Positions 45,171 through 56,911 of a stretch of 64,000 nucleotides of DNA are shown one piece after another. Made by a program: the position numbers and the translations under genes. This stretch comes from Sabethes cyaneus (Eukaryota; Arthropoda; Insecta; Diptera; Culicidae): assembly GCF_943734655.1 (NCBI RefSeq), contig NC_071355.1:19170268-19234267 (forward strand), read 5' to 3'. The first letter of the stretch is position 1, and the number at the start of each line of letters is the position of its first letter. The notes under the pieces are model-generated. The model saw nothing but the letters and a program-made list of their open reading frames with translations. It did no database searches and was not told the origin of the DNA.

Positions 45171-46439
45171 CAAGGATTGGACCTTAGATAGAGATTATTT
45201 CCTGCTTCGAAACAATTTGCATTGTTGCCGAATTATATGAAAAAATTTCCAAGAACGGTACAGTGAAGTTACAACATAAAGTGTTGTAAACAGTAAAATT
45301 CATAGTAACCGTAATGTTTTCACATTAATATTCGTTATGCATTTCTATGCGGGCATGCATTCAAATGACAAGATTTTCTCATACAAATTTGAGATGAAAC
45401 TGTTCTAGAGAGCATCCACGCGCCCAGCTGCCAACAGCTTAATGATAATTATTTTTGCATCCAAAAAACACGAAATACGTTTTCAAATATATACTACCTT
45501 AACCAATAATCAAAATATCCCAACACTTAACTTTATTTCCAACATCCGAATTCGTAATTCGATTATCCGGAAGTCATAATTTTCGGTTCCAAATTCTAAA
45601 AAATATGAGAAAACAAACCTTCTATACTTTTAGCCAGTGACAGTAATAGATGTAGTGGTAAATGGGAGCTTCACCAATTTGTTGGACAGACAATATGCAC
45701 TCTTTGAGCAGGACTGTTCTCACGTTTGACAAATGCTAACTACGATCTACTCAGATAACGAAAAATTTGAATTCAATCCCATTTGTAGTTCATTTAATTC
45801 AGTCCATTTAGGTTTAATTATTCATATTTGGTCTCGTAAATGTACTATATTCAATTAAATAGTGATAATAATATCGATTTTGGTTCAATAATCGAAGAGA
45901 AAAATAAAAAAAACTTGGCTCGATTATCCAGAAGGTTCCATTATCCGGAGTGAAATATTTTTCAGTATTCCGGATAATAGAGTCGGACCTGTATATTTCG
46001 AAATTTGCAGTGCCCAGTGGATACCAGAGATAGTGCTCTGGAAGTTGTTTGGTTTGCCCGAAATTGTCCCCCTTGGAAATTGGTTTGAAAAATCGAGGGA
46101 CAAAAAAATAATTTGTATGAAATACGTCAAATTTTTTTTCTAAAATCAATTGCCGGTGGGCTCTGCAGCCTGAAAAACTCGTACGGTTCGAGTTAACGCT
46201 TCTAACACGAAACAGAAATGGAAAGTCGAACAATGAAATCCCAGAAAATCGGCTGAAAATTTTTTCTATCATTTTTGTTTTCCTTTTTGTAGGATTTTGC
46301 CTGAAAAATAATAATGCGTATGTGAAAAGAAAAAATTCATTTAGTTTTCATGTTTAAACTTTAAGTAAAAATGCTTAAAACGAATATTTTTTTTGCTCGA
46401 TTAAAAAAATCTCTTTGTTTGTTTTTCGCCTCACCTCTC
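45171..46439. other. AT-rich; possible old MITE end only
   Basis: CCGGATAATAGAGTCGGACC followed by TGTA (45971-45994), with several TTATCCGGA words between 45560 and 45975, resembles one end of a TA-target MITE; the partner end is not evident. No gene is seen. A 152-codon minus-strand frame across it is not convincing. Confidence 0.4.
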
Positions 46440-46442
46440 TTA

Positions 46443-46965
46443 GGCTGTGAACCATTTCGCGAAATTTTTAACGTTATAGTTAAAATATGACAGTTCGATC
46501 GTTATTTCTCCTCGAGTGGTTAAAATCAGGTCAGAGTGCGAACCATTTCATATTTGACAGATTGATAGTTGTTTTACTCAATGAGAGCCTATATAAGGTG
46601 AGGATGAAGATATGTTTCTATAACAGCGAATTTATTTATTCAGTCCAGGTTGGAATTGGATGAAGTTTTGGTGTTCATTTGCTCCTATTTGATAGATAAA
46701 ATTTATCTCATTTCGTTTCGGGTTGAATAAACAAATTTGTTATATGTTAAACATCCATACAAAGGTGAAAAAAATTCAAGGAAAAATCAATGAAACACAT
46801 CGAAGCTCTTTCCTCACCTGTGACATATCTCATTGGCTCCTTTCAGAAGCGAACCATCGAACTGTCAAAACTAACCATGCTCCCGAGCAGGGTTATTTTC
46901 GAAAAACCATCGAACTGTAAAATTTTAACCAAAAAGTTAAAAATTTCGCGAAATGGTTCATAGCC
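46443..46965. mobile_element. 523-bp PIF/Harbinger-like MITE
   Basis: Left end GGCTGTGAACCATTTCGCG (continuing AAATTTTTAAC); the right end, reverse complemented, is the same but GGCTATGAACC. TTA flanks both sides (46440-46442, 46966-46968), the usual PIF/Harbinger target. Internal copies of GTTCGATCG/ATCGAACTG and CGAACCAT recur near both ends. No transposase. A TATATAAG string at 46590 lies inside. Confidence 0.85.
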
Positions 46966-49900
46966 TTAGTGGCCCAACACCGGAAGGACAAAAATTTTAT
47001 TAAATATTTGTAATGGCCTTTTAGATATGCATCCCAGCGACAAACAGTGTTCAGAGAAAATGTGTATTTTAATATATTGAATAACTTTGTAGAACGGCTG
47101 AAAGCAATAAGAAAAGTTATTGGAATCATTTTGCATTAAACTGTTTAAACAAATCATCATATTTGGTAACCAGTAAGAGATAGATAGTTTAGATAGTAGA
47201 GTTTACTCTACTACGGTGATTCCAAAATGCTCACGATACTTGACTCGCAGAATAAGGGCAAGTATATCGCTGTCGTGATCACCAAAACTCACTTTCCGAT
47301 TTTACTGTTTGAGTTATCAGCTGCAATGTTTTATTTTCTTTTTTGCGTATCTTTATGGGAGACACAATATACTTAATAAAATATAGTCTTTTATTATGCT
47401 AATTTCAGGAAAAATAAGTCACTAGCATCCTTTTAATTCGTTCTAAATAAGATGATCACCCAAGTGCTACTAGCTTTATATTTTTAGAACTACCGAAATG
47501 TTGAAAATTAGACCGGATGTTTCACAAAAACTTCAGTCAGTATAGTTTTTTTCAAAATAATTTTAATTAAATGCAAGCAAACTTAAATAATTCATTAACT
47601 GTCAGCAAATAAAAAAATAACTACATATTGGATCGAAAGTTGCACAAAAAACATGCGCTTACTATGATGCTTTTTAGTCGATGGAGCAAAACGATAATTC
47701 GATAAATTGACCCATTTCTTCAAACCTCAATAAATCACAGTTTTGACATTGCGAAATATTTTTTGTTTGAGTAGGAATGTTTCTACTATTTTAATGCTAG
47801 AATTGTGGTAAACAATGGTTCATATTGGGCGGAAGAATAACAGTTTCACAAGATTCGTAACTAACTGAAACGGTTCATCGCAGGCCGTGTTGTGATTTTC
47901 AATCTTTTCTATACAATGACCGCAACAAACCCGTATGATTCGAATTAGATCTGCAAAAGAAAACTGATCAATCACCCTGCAACTACAGACCTGGATTCCA
48001 ATCGATTGCCATGATTGTGTCAGGCCGACTTGGACCGGGTGCTCCATTGTAAGTGCCAGAATATTAGATTATCGAACAAACAGCCCTCGATACGGCCTGG
48101 CAACCGAGACCTAATGATTTGTATGAATCGCTCGAGAGAAACACAATGTAATAAACGACTCATTATGAATGGATCGAATAAATGCAACAATGTAAGTATG
48201 AAATTTCCACACCTCGTACCCTCTCTGTCTAGCACAGCTGATGGCGGTACAGATGAAAAGGGTTAACGAAACATTCAAATCCGAAATGATATCGATCACC
48301 CGCGGGGCACTTTTCTTCTATTAATACTCCACCAACGAACGCGCGGATGGGCTTTCATCAAATGCCGAATCTTTGCCGACATCAGCAGCTCCTGGCTTCT
48401 TCACAAAAATATCGCTTCATCGATTCGCTGCAACTCCTCGCCTATGCCGGGGTTGAAACCGATCATCATCCGGCATTGTTGGCCCGGCCGTTCAATCCGT
48501 ATTGACGAATCAAAGCGCAACAACAATAATGACTCGATATTCAAGTCATTCAATTCTATAATTATTATTACCTCTTCACTTCAATGCCTAGGAAAAAAAA
48601 ACGCGAAACGAGTCAGCAACTATTAAATCATTAACACCCGGCATCGAATACGAAAAAAAAAATGAAAGCCAAAGGCAAGAATTAAACCTAATAAATGATA
48701 ATCCGATAACAACAGCCTTTGGATTCGGTGGGACGGTCCGATCCGTGGCAAGGAATCGGCGAGGCAAGCAGTCTCCAATTTTGACTGCCGCCATCTCGCG
48801 GGAGCAAAGTGCAATTATCTAAAGCTCGTAAATCTTCCGCTAAACGCGATCGCGAAGCTCAGTCGATCATCCTTTAACTTCATCGGTTCTTCTTCTCTCG
48901 CCCGCTTTGGCCGCCCCTCGCCGCCGTTCATTGTTCCACTCCTCCCGATGGGTGGTAACGAAAAGATTAAACAGTACCGCCAGGCTTTTCGCTTTCCTAA
49001 AATGCTCTTTCTAAATCCCCTTTTTAGGCCACCGAAAGAGGGAGCCTCCGCCGATTGTATGATTGGCTGTAATTAAATTGGTAGCCACATTCACGCTGTT
49101 ATTACATCGTGTAGCCCCGCAATGGGGGGGCATTGGTTGTGCGAAGAAAAGCACTGATCCACCGGATAGGACGACGCGGATAGCGGCCAACAGAGCAGGT
49201 TCGGTTCGGTTCTACTTGACGTTGAAGACGATCCGATGCGAAAGGGTTCCGCACATTTCCGCAGGGCAGGGCAGGGCAGAAACAATCGGAAAACGGCAGC
49301 ATCATCATTATCAAATTAGGTTAGCTTTAGGCAATGGCGGGGTGCTTCGTTGGCAATAGAGAAGAATACTGTTTGGCTTTTGCCTTAATTTGAGGGAATT
49401 GGATTACAATTTATCCTGATGCTGATCATTACTGTGTGCTTCAAAATCGACCATAACGCAATGTTAAATTTGGAAAATGCTCCGAAAAGCCACAGATACC
49501 GAAAAAAAACATACAACCAGCTTGTCATTCAAAAGAGAAAAAAAAATGAAACACAGTTCATAACAAACAACCAAGCAAGCACCCCTGACTAAAACAATAG
49601 CCTCCGAAGGTCGAATAGCAAACAAAGCAACCATAGCCTTCGGGAGGACCTTTTCACTTCCATTCGAACAACAGCAACAACAACAACAACGGGCAAACAA
49701 CAGGGCAAGACAAGCAAGAGACACCACGTGGAGAGGAACATCCCTCTTGGCCTGCGGCCTAATTGGGCTGTAAACTGTCGAAACGTTCTCTATGACACAT
49801 TCGTACAAGTTGGTCGTTTGACTTTTGCACTTCTGGCCTCCACCTTCTTTTGCTTGCAGCAGAGCAGACCTTTTCCCGATGAGTTTTAAATTGCAATAAA

Positions 49901-50967
49901 ACTTCCCGCTCGGAACGGCATTCATAAACTTGTGCACCAGGACGTCAGGCCAGGCCAGAGTACCGAAAATCTGCCGCTGGTGTGGGTGTGAGTGTGCGTG
50001 TATGTGTGGAACACAGGAGGGAAATTTTTACAACACATTACAAGTATAATTAAGCATTTCCAAAAACCTGACCTCCGATGTAGAGAGATGGCATTTTTTC
50101 TGCTTCATTCGATTTCACCCACCGAAGAAGGAAGTGCCTCTGATGTTATTTATGGTTTTATTGACTTTTTGGGTTGATCTGGGTTCAATGAGGAAAGCTG
50201 ATGAATCTCAAGGTTTTCCTCGAAGAAACAAACAAACTGCTGGGCGGCTGGCTGGAAAAGGTACAACTCTCGAAAGCGGTTGTGGTTGGTCACATCGATT
50301 AGTGTGATTTTTTGAGTCGATTTTTTTGTCTATCAAACAATGGGGAAGCTTGAAAACTTGCAAAAAATATTTTCTAAAATTTAAAAATGAATACTTGACC
50401 TCAGTTACATTTACTTAGGTAGAACTAGAACTTAGGTAGAACCGCGTAGCTGGCATAGAACTACGTTGGACGGGTTTTTGCGACAAACTTTGAATGTTAA
50501 CCCTCTAACGGGTAAGACCGCCTGTAACCGGCCTTCGCATTCGGAACTCCAGAGTTCCATGTTGACCTATATGTGACGTAAAACACCGTTAAGTAAATAA
50601 TTGTATCGTATTTTTGGTATGTAGGAGGATTAGGGGCATAATAAGCACACGAGGCGAAATGGGCACCCCTCTTTTCTACGAAAGTACGCCTTTTGTAACA
50701 TCATATGGCATGCGAAACACTGCTGTAGGTACTAAAGTATCAATTTATCAAGAAATGAGTGATATCTACTTTTAAAACACGGAGTTATATTAGAAAACTT
50801 AACAAGGTTCTCAGACTCTGCAAAAATTATAATTTTGGTGCTACCAAATAAGCTTTTACGATCATTTAAATATCTTAATCTATCAAATGCACACTGCAAC
50901 ATGTACATGATGTATACATTGTATCTCAAATTTCACCTTCATTGAAGTTTTGATTTATACTGTAGCT
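46966..50967. other. No recognised gene or element
   Basis: 47000-47800 is AT-rich. 48000-50300 is of higher GC and intron- or intergenic-like, with a CAACAA run (49670-49690) and GT-rich tract (49982-50007). Frames of up to 157 codons on the minus strand (49464-49937) are low in recognisable sequence. A short GGGGCATAATAAGCACACGA and GAAATGGGCACCC phrase at 50636 is echoed at 52430, on the other side of the repeat copy at 50968. Confidence 0.4.
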
Positions 50968-52389
50968 AGCTGACCCGACAATCTTCGTATTGCCACAAAT
51001 TAACCTGTGTTGTACATAAATCATGAATCTCGGATGATCTTTGTCACAATCTCGAATTTTTCAAGTTTCTGAGGAGTTCAACCTTAGATGGTTATACACC
51101 TACTTTACTGCTAACCTTCTTATAGTGCTGACAATGCTAATTTACAGCTAATTACCGACACGAAGAATTTGAATACAATTTTGGATGGCAATTTACAACA
51201 CCTATGCAGTCAAAATGCTAATATACAACAACGTGCATTATAAAATGCCAGATACGCTGATTTGCTGCTTATGTTAATGCTTATTAGTTACCATGAATGG
51301 GTAGTTTAATATACAAATTTGCAGTTTTCCCTCACACTAATGTAGAAAACAACTCCCCTGTCCCCTAGTAATATTCGCCATGATTGTACAACATTTCGCC
51401 GAATATCATTTTGCAAAAAAACCTTAAGCGGCATGTACCATTTCACGGAAAAATTTTTTGTGGGAAGTACCATTTCGCGATCCTCGCCTTACTCGCTGTC
51501 GCTCGTTCCAGGAAACCCAGGTAGACCTAAGAAAACAAATAAACCTAGGCAGTAGTGATTTCTGCGGGGAGTTGTCTCCCCCAGTGGGCGGCGTTTCCGA
51601 CGGCGGGTCGCTGGCAACACTTGCAGCCGTCTCGTCCTGAATGATCTAGTGTTACTATAGATAGTTTTTGTGGTCTTGTTATTGACTAATGTTTTATGGA
51701 AGAGTCTCGAACATGAGTTTTTGAGTTTCGCAAAAATTTCTGTTTTATTTGTATGAGAGTCCATATCCCCATACCACAGGGGTGAGAGGTCTCTAACTAT
51801 CATAAAATAAATTCAAGACTCAAAAATCTCCCACATGCCAAATTTGGTTCCATTTGCTTGATTAGTTCTCGAGTTATGAGGAAATTTGTATTTCGGTTGT
51901 ATAAGAGCCCCCCTTTTAAAGTTCGGAGGGATCCTAATTTACCATAGAAAATATTCTTGCCCTCGAAAACCTTCACATGCCAAATTTGGTTCCATTTGCT
52001 TGATTAGTTCTCGAGTTATGAGGAAATTTGTGTTTCATTTGAATGGAAGCCCCCCCTCTTAAAGGGGAGAGGAGTCATAATTCCCCTTCTAAAGTGGGGA
52101 GGGGTCTCAATTTACCATAGAATAAATTCTTGTCACCAAAAACACCCACATGTACAATTTTGTTCCTTTTGCTTGATTAGTGCTCGCGTTATGCAAAAAT
52201 TTGTGTTTCATTTGTATGGGAGCCCCCCCTCTTAGTGTGGGGAGGGGTCTCTAACTACCATAAGAACCTTCCCTGGCCCCAAAAACCCCTATATGCAAAT
52301 TTTCACGCCGATCGGTTCAGTAATTTTCGATTCTATAAGGAACATACGGACAGACAGACAGACAGAAATCTTTTTTTATAGGTATAGAT
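50968..52389. mobile_element. Interspersed repeat with ~143-bp modules, copy B
   Basis: Begins AGCTGACCCGACAATCTTCG and ends in GACAGACAGACAGACAG and TATAGGTATAGAT like copy A. Modules beginning CACATGCCAAATTTGG are at about 51832 and 51975, with a diverged one near 52147. About 490 bases (51065-51560) have no counterpart in copy A; then both share CCCCAGTGGGCGGCG and GACGGCGGGTC. No coding sequence. Confidence 0.7.
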
Positions 52390-53749
52390 TAGTGTTAAAA
52401 CCCATTTTTATTTGAACTACTTGACTGGGGGCGAAATGGGCACCCTTAGGTGGGGTTTCTTTGTTTATCGCATCAATGCTTGTTTACAGTGATGGTATGA
52501 ATATGCCAAGGTAATCCGAAAGACAGAATTGGTCGAAAAAGGCCTTACAAAGCGGCCTTGCCCAAGTAACAATCCAATAGCAAATTGGTCTTATTCATTT
52601 CTTATAGTAGTTTCATCAGAGCATTTCAAAGTCTGTTAGGTTTTATAATGTTACTCCTCAAGTGAATTTTATCTTATTTGACTAATATTTCTGAAGTATG
52701 ACTAAAGGAGACTTGAAGAATCACCCATAAAACTAAATTATCAATAAGTGTAATTCACCTTATAAGGAGTTTTAAGGGATACTTAATTTTTGCTTAAAAA
52801 CGACGCTCCTTAAAACTTAACAATAGTTTTGACAAAAACTTATGACATTCTTCTGCAAGATTCGTTTATCTTAACAATACTGCCATAAAACTCTCTTAAA
52901 ATCGTATATTCTTGAAAGAAAAATTATACTCTTGAATAAGAACATTCTGACATAAACAACTAATCTGTCAAAATGGGCGTCTGAACCTGGAGAAAATTGA
53001 AGAATACAGATATTTTAAACGAAAATTTAGCGAAAGTCTATGTAATATTTTGAAAACTCTTTCATATGAACAATCAGCGAAGTCACAAAACAATAAAGAT
53101 CTCAGGACTAGCTGAACTGGGGAAGGACAGTGCCGGTAATGATGCATTTGCCAGAGGCGGTGCGGGTTTCCTCTAGAGCTTTTCTTATTTTTTTAAACTA
53201 AATATAGAGTTCATAAGTCAGATGTCTTTGTATGGAAAATGTTTGAAGGCACTGAAGCAGTTGAAGCATAATTTTTAAAAACAGTTGTTCCAATACCAAT
53301 TGTAAATTAAACGCTTGGAACTGTCGTGCAGTCCAAACAGCACAAACAGCACACGTTACGTCGATACTTCGTTGATGTTTTCTTTGTTTATACTAGAATG
53401 GTTATCTTGCAAAAACTTGGTACCCTCAAGTAATTCAAACAATTCTTATTCAAGCGCAACTTGTCTTCTTTAAGAATACAATAAGTATTGATGAACTTAT
53501 CGCGCTCTTGGAAAATTTTTCTGTGTCTTGTGCAAGAAATGTTAGTCTAATAAGCGCTTTCGGGTTGATTTGGATAAAACCATTGAAAAAATGGCGAACA
53601 GGGCTATTTTGATTACTTTTGAAATTGTAGTCAATTGCATATGGGCGCTTATAAATATGGTATTATGCAATACTATTAGTGATCTTATCTTTTTAAATAA
53701 ATGTTTAGACATATAAAAGCCTTTTTGCCACAATTAGTTAAAAATTTGG
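52390..53749. other. No recognised feature
   Basis: AT-rich sequence up to the errantivirus. A GCCCAAGTAACAATCC phrase at about 52558 resembles a MITE terminus, but the other end is unclear. Confidence 0.4.
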
Positions 53750-53753
53750 TAGC

Positions 53754-54141
53754 TGTAGGGGTTTTTTTTTTTCTTTTAAACAACACTCCGACTTCACAGT
53801 AAGACTAGAACTAACTTTATTTCTCCATTTCTTCCCATTTCACATTTTATCTTCACTATCTTTTACCTGCTTCCTGCTTACCTACTTTTCGTTTACATAA
53901 TATGAACGCTGAGACATGTCTTTTCCATTTCTTCCCATTTCACTTTTACCTGCTTCCTGCTTACCTACTTTTCGCTTACATAATATGAACGCTTCTTTCT
54001 GTTTAACTGTACCCTACGCGATAAGATGTTGTGAGACGGATCGATCATAAAACACGTCTCGTCATGCTTGCGGATCTGTTTCCTAAAGCAAGATCCTAAA
54101 TAAACAAAGTCGAGACGATAACGATCATCCGTACCACAACA
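53754..54141 (-). repeat. 3' LTR of the errantivirus
   Basis: 388 bp, TG...CA ends (element-sense TGTTGTGGTA ... CCCCTACA). AATAAA (minus strand of 53817-53822) is a likely polyadenylation signal. It contains an internal duplication: 53825-53909 and 53925-53992 share CCATTTCTTCCCATTTCAC, TACCTGCTTCCTGCTTACC and ACATAATATGAACGC. Confidence 0.95.
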
Positions 54142-54151
54142 TCACTATCCC

Positions 54152-54382
54152 CTACGAAAGTATGGCATATCGCCCTAAGATTAGTTTGTATTCATTATAT
54201 AAGTCTTTAATATTTTTATGGTGAGTAGACGGAGGCTGTCTGGGGTGTAACATCCTTGTTGTTGTTGTCGAAAAGCTCTGGTTTCGCATAAAGATGTTCC
54301 TATTGTTCGCGTTATGGCAATCCATGAATTCATAGTTAGGTTTCGCAGAGACGGCTGGATGGCTGGATAGTGCTAATGACAT
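54152..54382 (-). CDS. Small open frame between env and 3' LTR
   Basis: A 76-codon frame that stays open for another 33 codons upstream, to 54481. It is Ser/His/Asn-rich (SLALSSHPAVSAKPNYEFMD, RMLHPRQPPSTHHKNIKDLY) with no hydrophobic segment. Most errantiviruses have little between env and the LTR, while this one has about 890 bases. It could be an accessory frame, captured host sequence or chance; I do not recognise it. Confidence 0.2.
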   Translation of the reverse strand: MSLALSSHPAVSAKPNYEFMDCHNANNRNIFMRNQSFSTTTTRMLHPRQPPSTHHKNIKDLYNEYKLILGRYAILS

Positions 54383-55029
54383 TGAGGCGGAATGTGCAGT
54401 AAAAATACTACCACAGGAACGGGTACCGTAGCTGACCTGATTACTAGAGAAAGATGTAATGCAAATTTCCGTTCGAGAGCTTTATTGTAACAAGCTGAAT
54501 GCTGAATGTTTTGATGATGCGTGATGTCCCATTTATAGTTAAAATGGCACTGAAATAGGCTAGTTACGGTTGCAAAAGCTGATCTTCATTGATCACTGCA
54601 GATTACGCATTCGTCATTACGATATTCTTGGCTTGGCGACGACAGGACATATTCCATTGCATTAATTAACGAATAAGGTAGAATCTACTGGGGTAATAGA
54701 GTGCGGTTTGTTGTCCCGGAATCTACACCAACAATTGCTCTTTTGCTGCAGAGCCTATTACGCTATTCACGCTAGTGGAGTAAGTGACATGTTAGATTTA
54801 ACAGAATTTTGTCTTTCTGAAACATTCTTCATTATGCTGCTGCTGGCTACTTCCGTAAGTATTAGCATAAATCACAGACCATACTGCGTTACGTTCGACG
54901 ATGTCATAGTTGAGTTGTTGGTCGTTTCCACCCTCCTTGGTCCTCTGTCACTACCCCCAGCGCCTTAAACTCTCGGATTAAATGAATAGTTTACTTATAT
55001 CTGGATATTTACTTTTCTTATATATAAGT

Positions 55030-56837
55030 TTACAGTATTATTGCTGAACGTTCATAAGGAACGAGTTCCATACCATTAACTGTTTTAATATTGGATCGAG
55101 TGGAATTATTTTGTCTGTTTTTTGTTACTTTACAAAATTTGAAATATATTTTAAGAATCATATATATGGCCAATAGAAGTAAAATAATTCCAAAAGCTAT
55201 TTTAATAATTTGATACTCTGTACTTCTATTGTCAAGTTGATTCAAGATTATTTTCTCATCTTTCAGTTGTTGAATACTTTTACCTAAGGTAGCTAACTGA
55301 TTACTTTCATGTGAATGAATTACTCGACTTTCTACAATAGGTAGTTTGAAATCGGACGAATTGAGTAAACCTGTGAAATTGATGCGAATTTCGGAAAAAT
55401 TTAACAACCACTTATGTATTACCTCTACATTTGTCTTAACTGTTTTTTCAGGTATCAAATATAAATGATCCGTAATCAATTTGCAATCTGCATTAATTGT
55501 AATTATAGAAGTATTTGCAAGAGTGACTGGGTGATTTTTATTATTACAATTTAAATGTGCCATTTCTGGAGACGGTGAAACAATTGCCCAGGTATTTAGT
55601 TTATACAATTTAATAAAAACTGTTCCTTCTAACTGAAATATTGATTTTTGACATAATGTAGCAAAGTTTTTAGAATGTTTTAAAAGCGATAATTCACAAG
55701 ATGGTTTCAAACTCATGCTGAACAAGTGTGGGCATAATATAATGTTTTTTAAATGTTGGCAAAAGTTTAATGTTGTACTAGGTAGGATAGTGTGCTTTTC
55801 CATTTCATTATCAGTAATCAGAATTTCGTTTTGGAATTTAAAAATTGTAAATTTGTTATCAGCTAAGCAAAGGGGAATTGCGGTTATCTTGAACGTGTGA
55901 AAGGTAATATCGTGTATTATCGGAATGTGAGCGACAAAAATAATATATTCTTTGTATTTATATCTCGATTCCTGTGACATGCGATAATATTCGAAAATAT
56001 TAAAAGAATCCAAAGGAAGTGGAAATCTAGAACCTGCTGGCAATAAGGTAGAAATTTTTTGTAATTTTTCGATTAAAACTTCAGACGGAATTAAGAATGG
56101 ATGAAGATTCTCTCGTTCAGCTATAAGTAAATTAGTAATTTGATTAATCTTTCCTTGAATTTGTATAATCATCAAATTCGTCAATGAAAAACATTCGCGA
56201 AAACTTAACTCACTGTTCATTTTATAAATTTGATTATTTATGTTTCTGTGATACTGAGAAACGTGTGTTGAAAAATCTTTAAACTTTTGTTGAAAATGAT
56301 CAAACATTTCGATGCTAGGAACAGTGGTTTTGTTAATAATTTCAAACAAAGAACTCAGTACCATAGTTTGTTTATCAACCCTATCAACCAAAATTTCTTC
56401 ATTTTTCTTTACCTTTTTGAACTGTTCCTCAAAATATCGTCTTCATCTAGCGTTCCAATGAGGGTCTTAGCAACTTTTCCAAGAATACCTAACAAAGGTA
56501 TACTTCTCTTGTTTCTTTTACCTGCATTAAATAAAAATTCCGAGGCTGCCATTTCTCTTCGCTGATGTCGCATACTCGACATCTCGAATTCGCATTGTGT
56601 TTGCAGCTTGAGGAATTTTAATTTTAAACATGCCTGACTAGAAATGTTAATCATCCTGTCCAGATATGAGATATCGGTCCTGATTTCAGTAAGATTCACA
56701 TACGTTGCGATTTCCACTTTTTGTTTGGTATAATATACCTCCGGAATTTTTTCCATAATAAATCCTGAGTTGTCCAAAGGCGTTAGTTCGTATTCCAGCC
56801 CCACGATTGCTGGTAGTAACAGTATGAAAGCTAGCAT
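55030..56837 (-). pseudogene. env: Errantivirus env, broken by a frame change
   Basis: Envelope glycoprotein for membrane fusion. The likely start is the Met at 56837 (ACC before ATG), giving a signal peptide (MLAFILLLPAIVGL). A furin-type site RNKR is at residues 108-111, followed by a hydrophobic Gly-containing fusion-peptide-like stretch and the errantivirus hallmark GTLDEDD. This frame stops at 56409; the remaining ectodomain, a transmembrane helix (FGIILLLLAIYMILKIYF) and a ~40-residue tail continue in a different frame from about 56420 to 55030, about 460 codons without a stop. The break lies at an A-rich run near 56410-56425. It could be a real mutation or a sequencing error in a homopolymer. 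Confidence 0.85.
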
Positions 56838-56844
56838 GGTTGCT

Positions 56845-56897
56845 TCTGAAATGATAAATGTGTAAAATAAAACAAACAAAGAGGACTACTGAAAGAG
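56845..56897 (-). promoter_or_regulatory. Candidate splice acceptors for env mRNA
   Basis: Element-sense TTTTTTCTCTTTCAG ends at 56889 and TTTATCATTTCAG ends at 56846; both have pyrimidine tracts and lie between the pol stop and the env Met. The second leaves only 8 bases before that Met. Errantivirus env is known to be made from a spliced RNA. Confidence 0.55.
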
Positions 56898-56911
56898 AAA
56901 AAATAATATGA

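Noticed and set aside
45814..46272. 152-codon minus-strand frame
   Set aside because: Covers repeat-like TTATCCGGA words and looks like noise in AT-rich DNA.
46590..46645. TATA plus initiator promoter inside the MITE
   Set aside because: TATATAAG and TTCAGTC are about 50 bases apart rather than about 30, and no transcript evidence exists.
49464..49937. 157-codon minus-strand frame with a Cys run
   Set aside because: The Cys run comes from a CAACAACAA microsatellite on plus; the rest is unrecognised.
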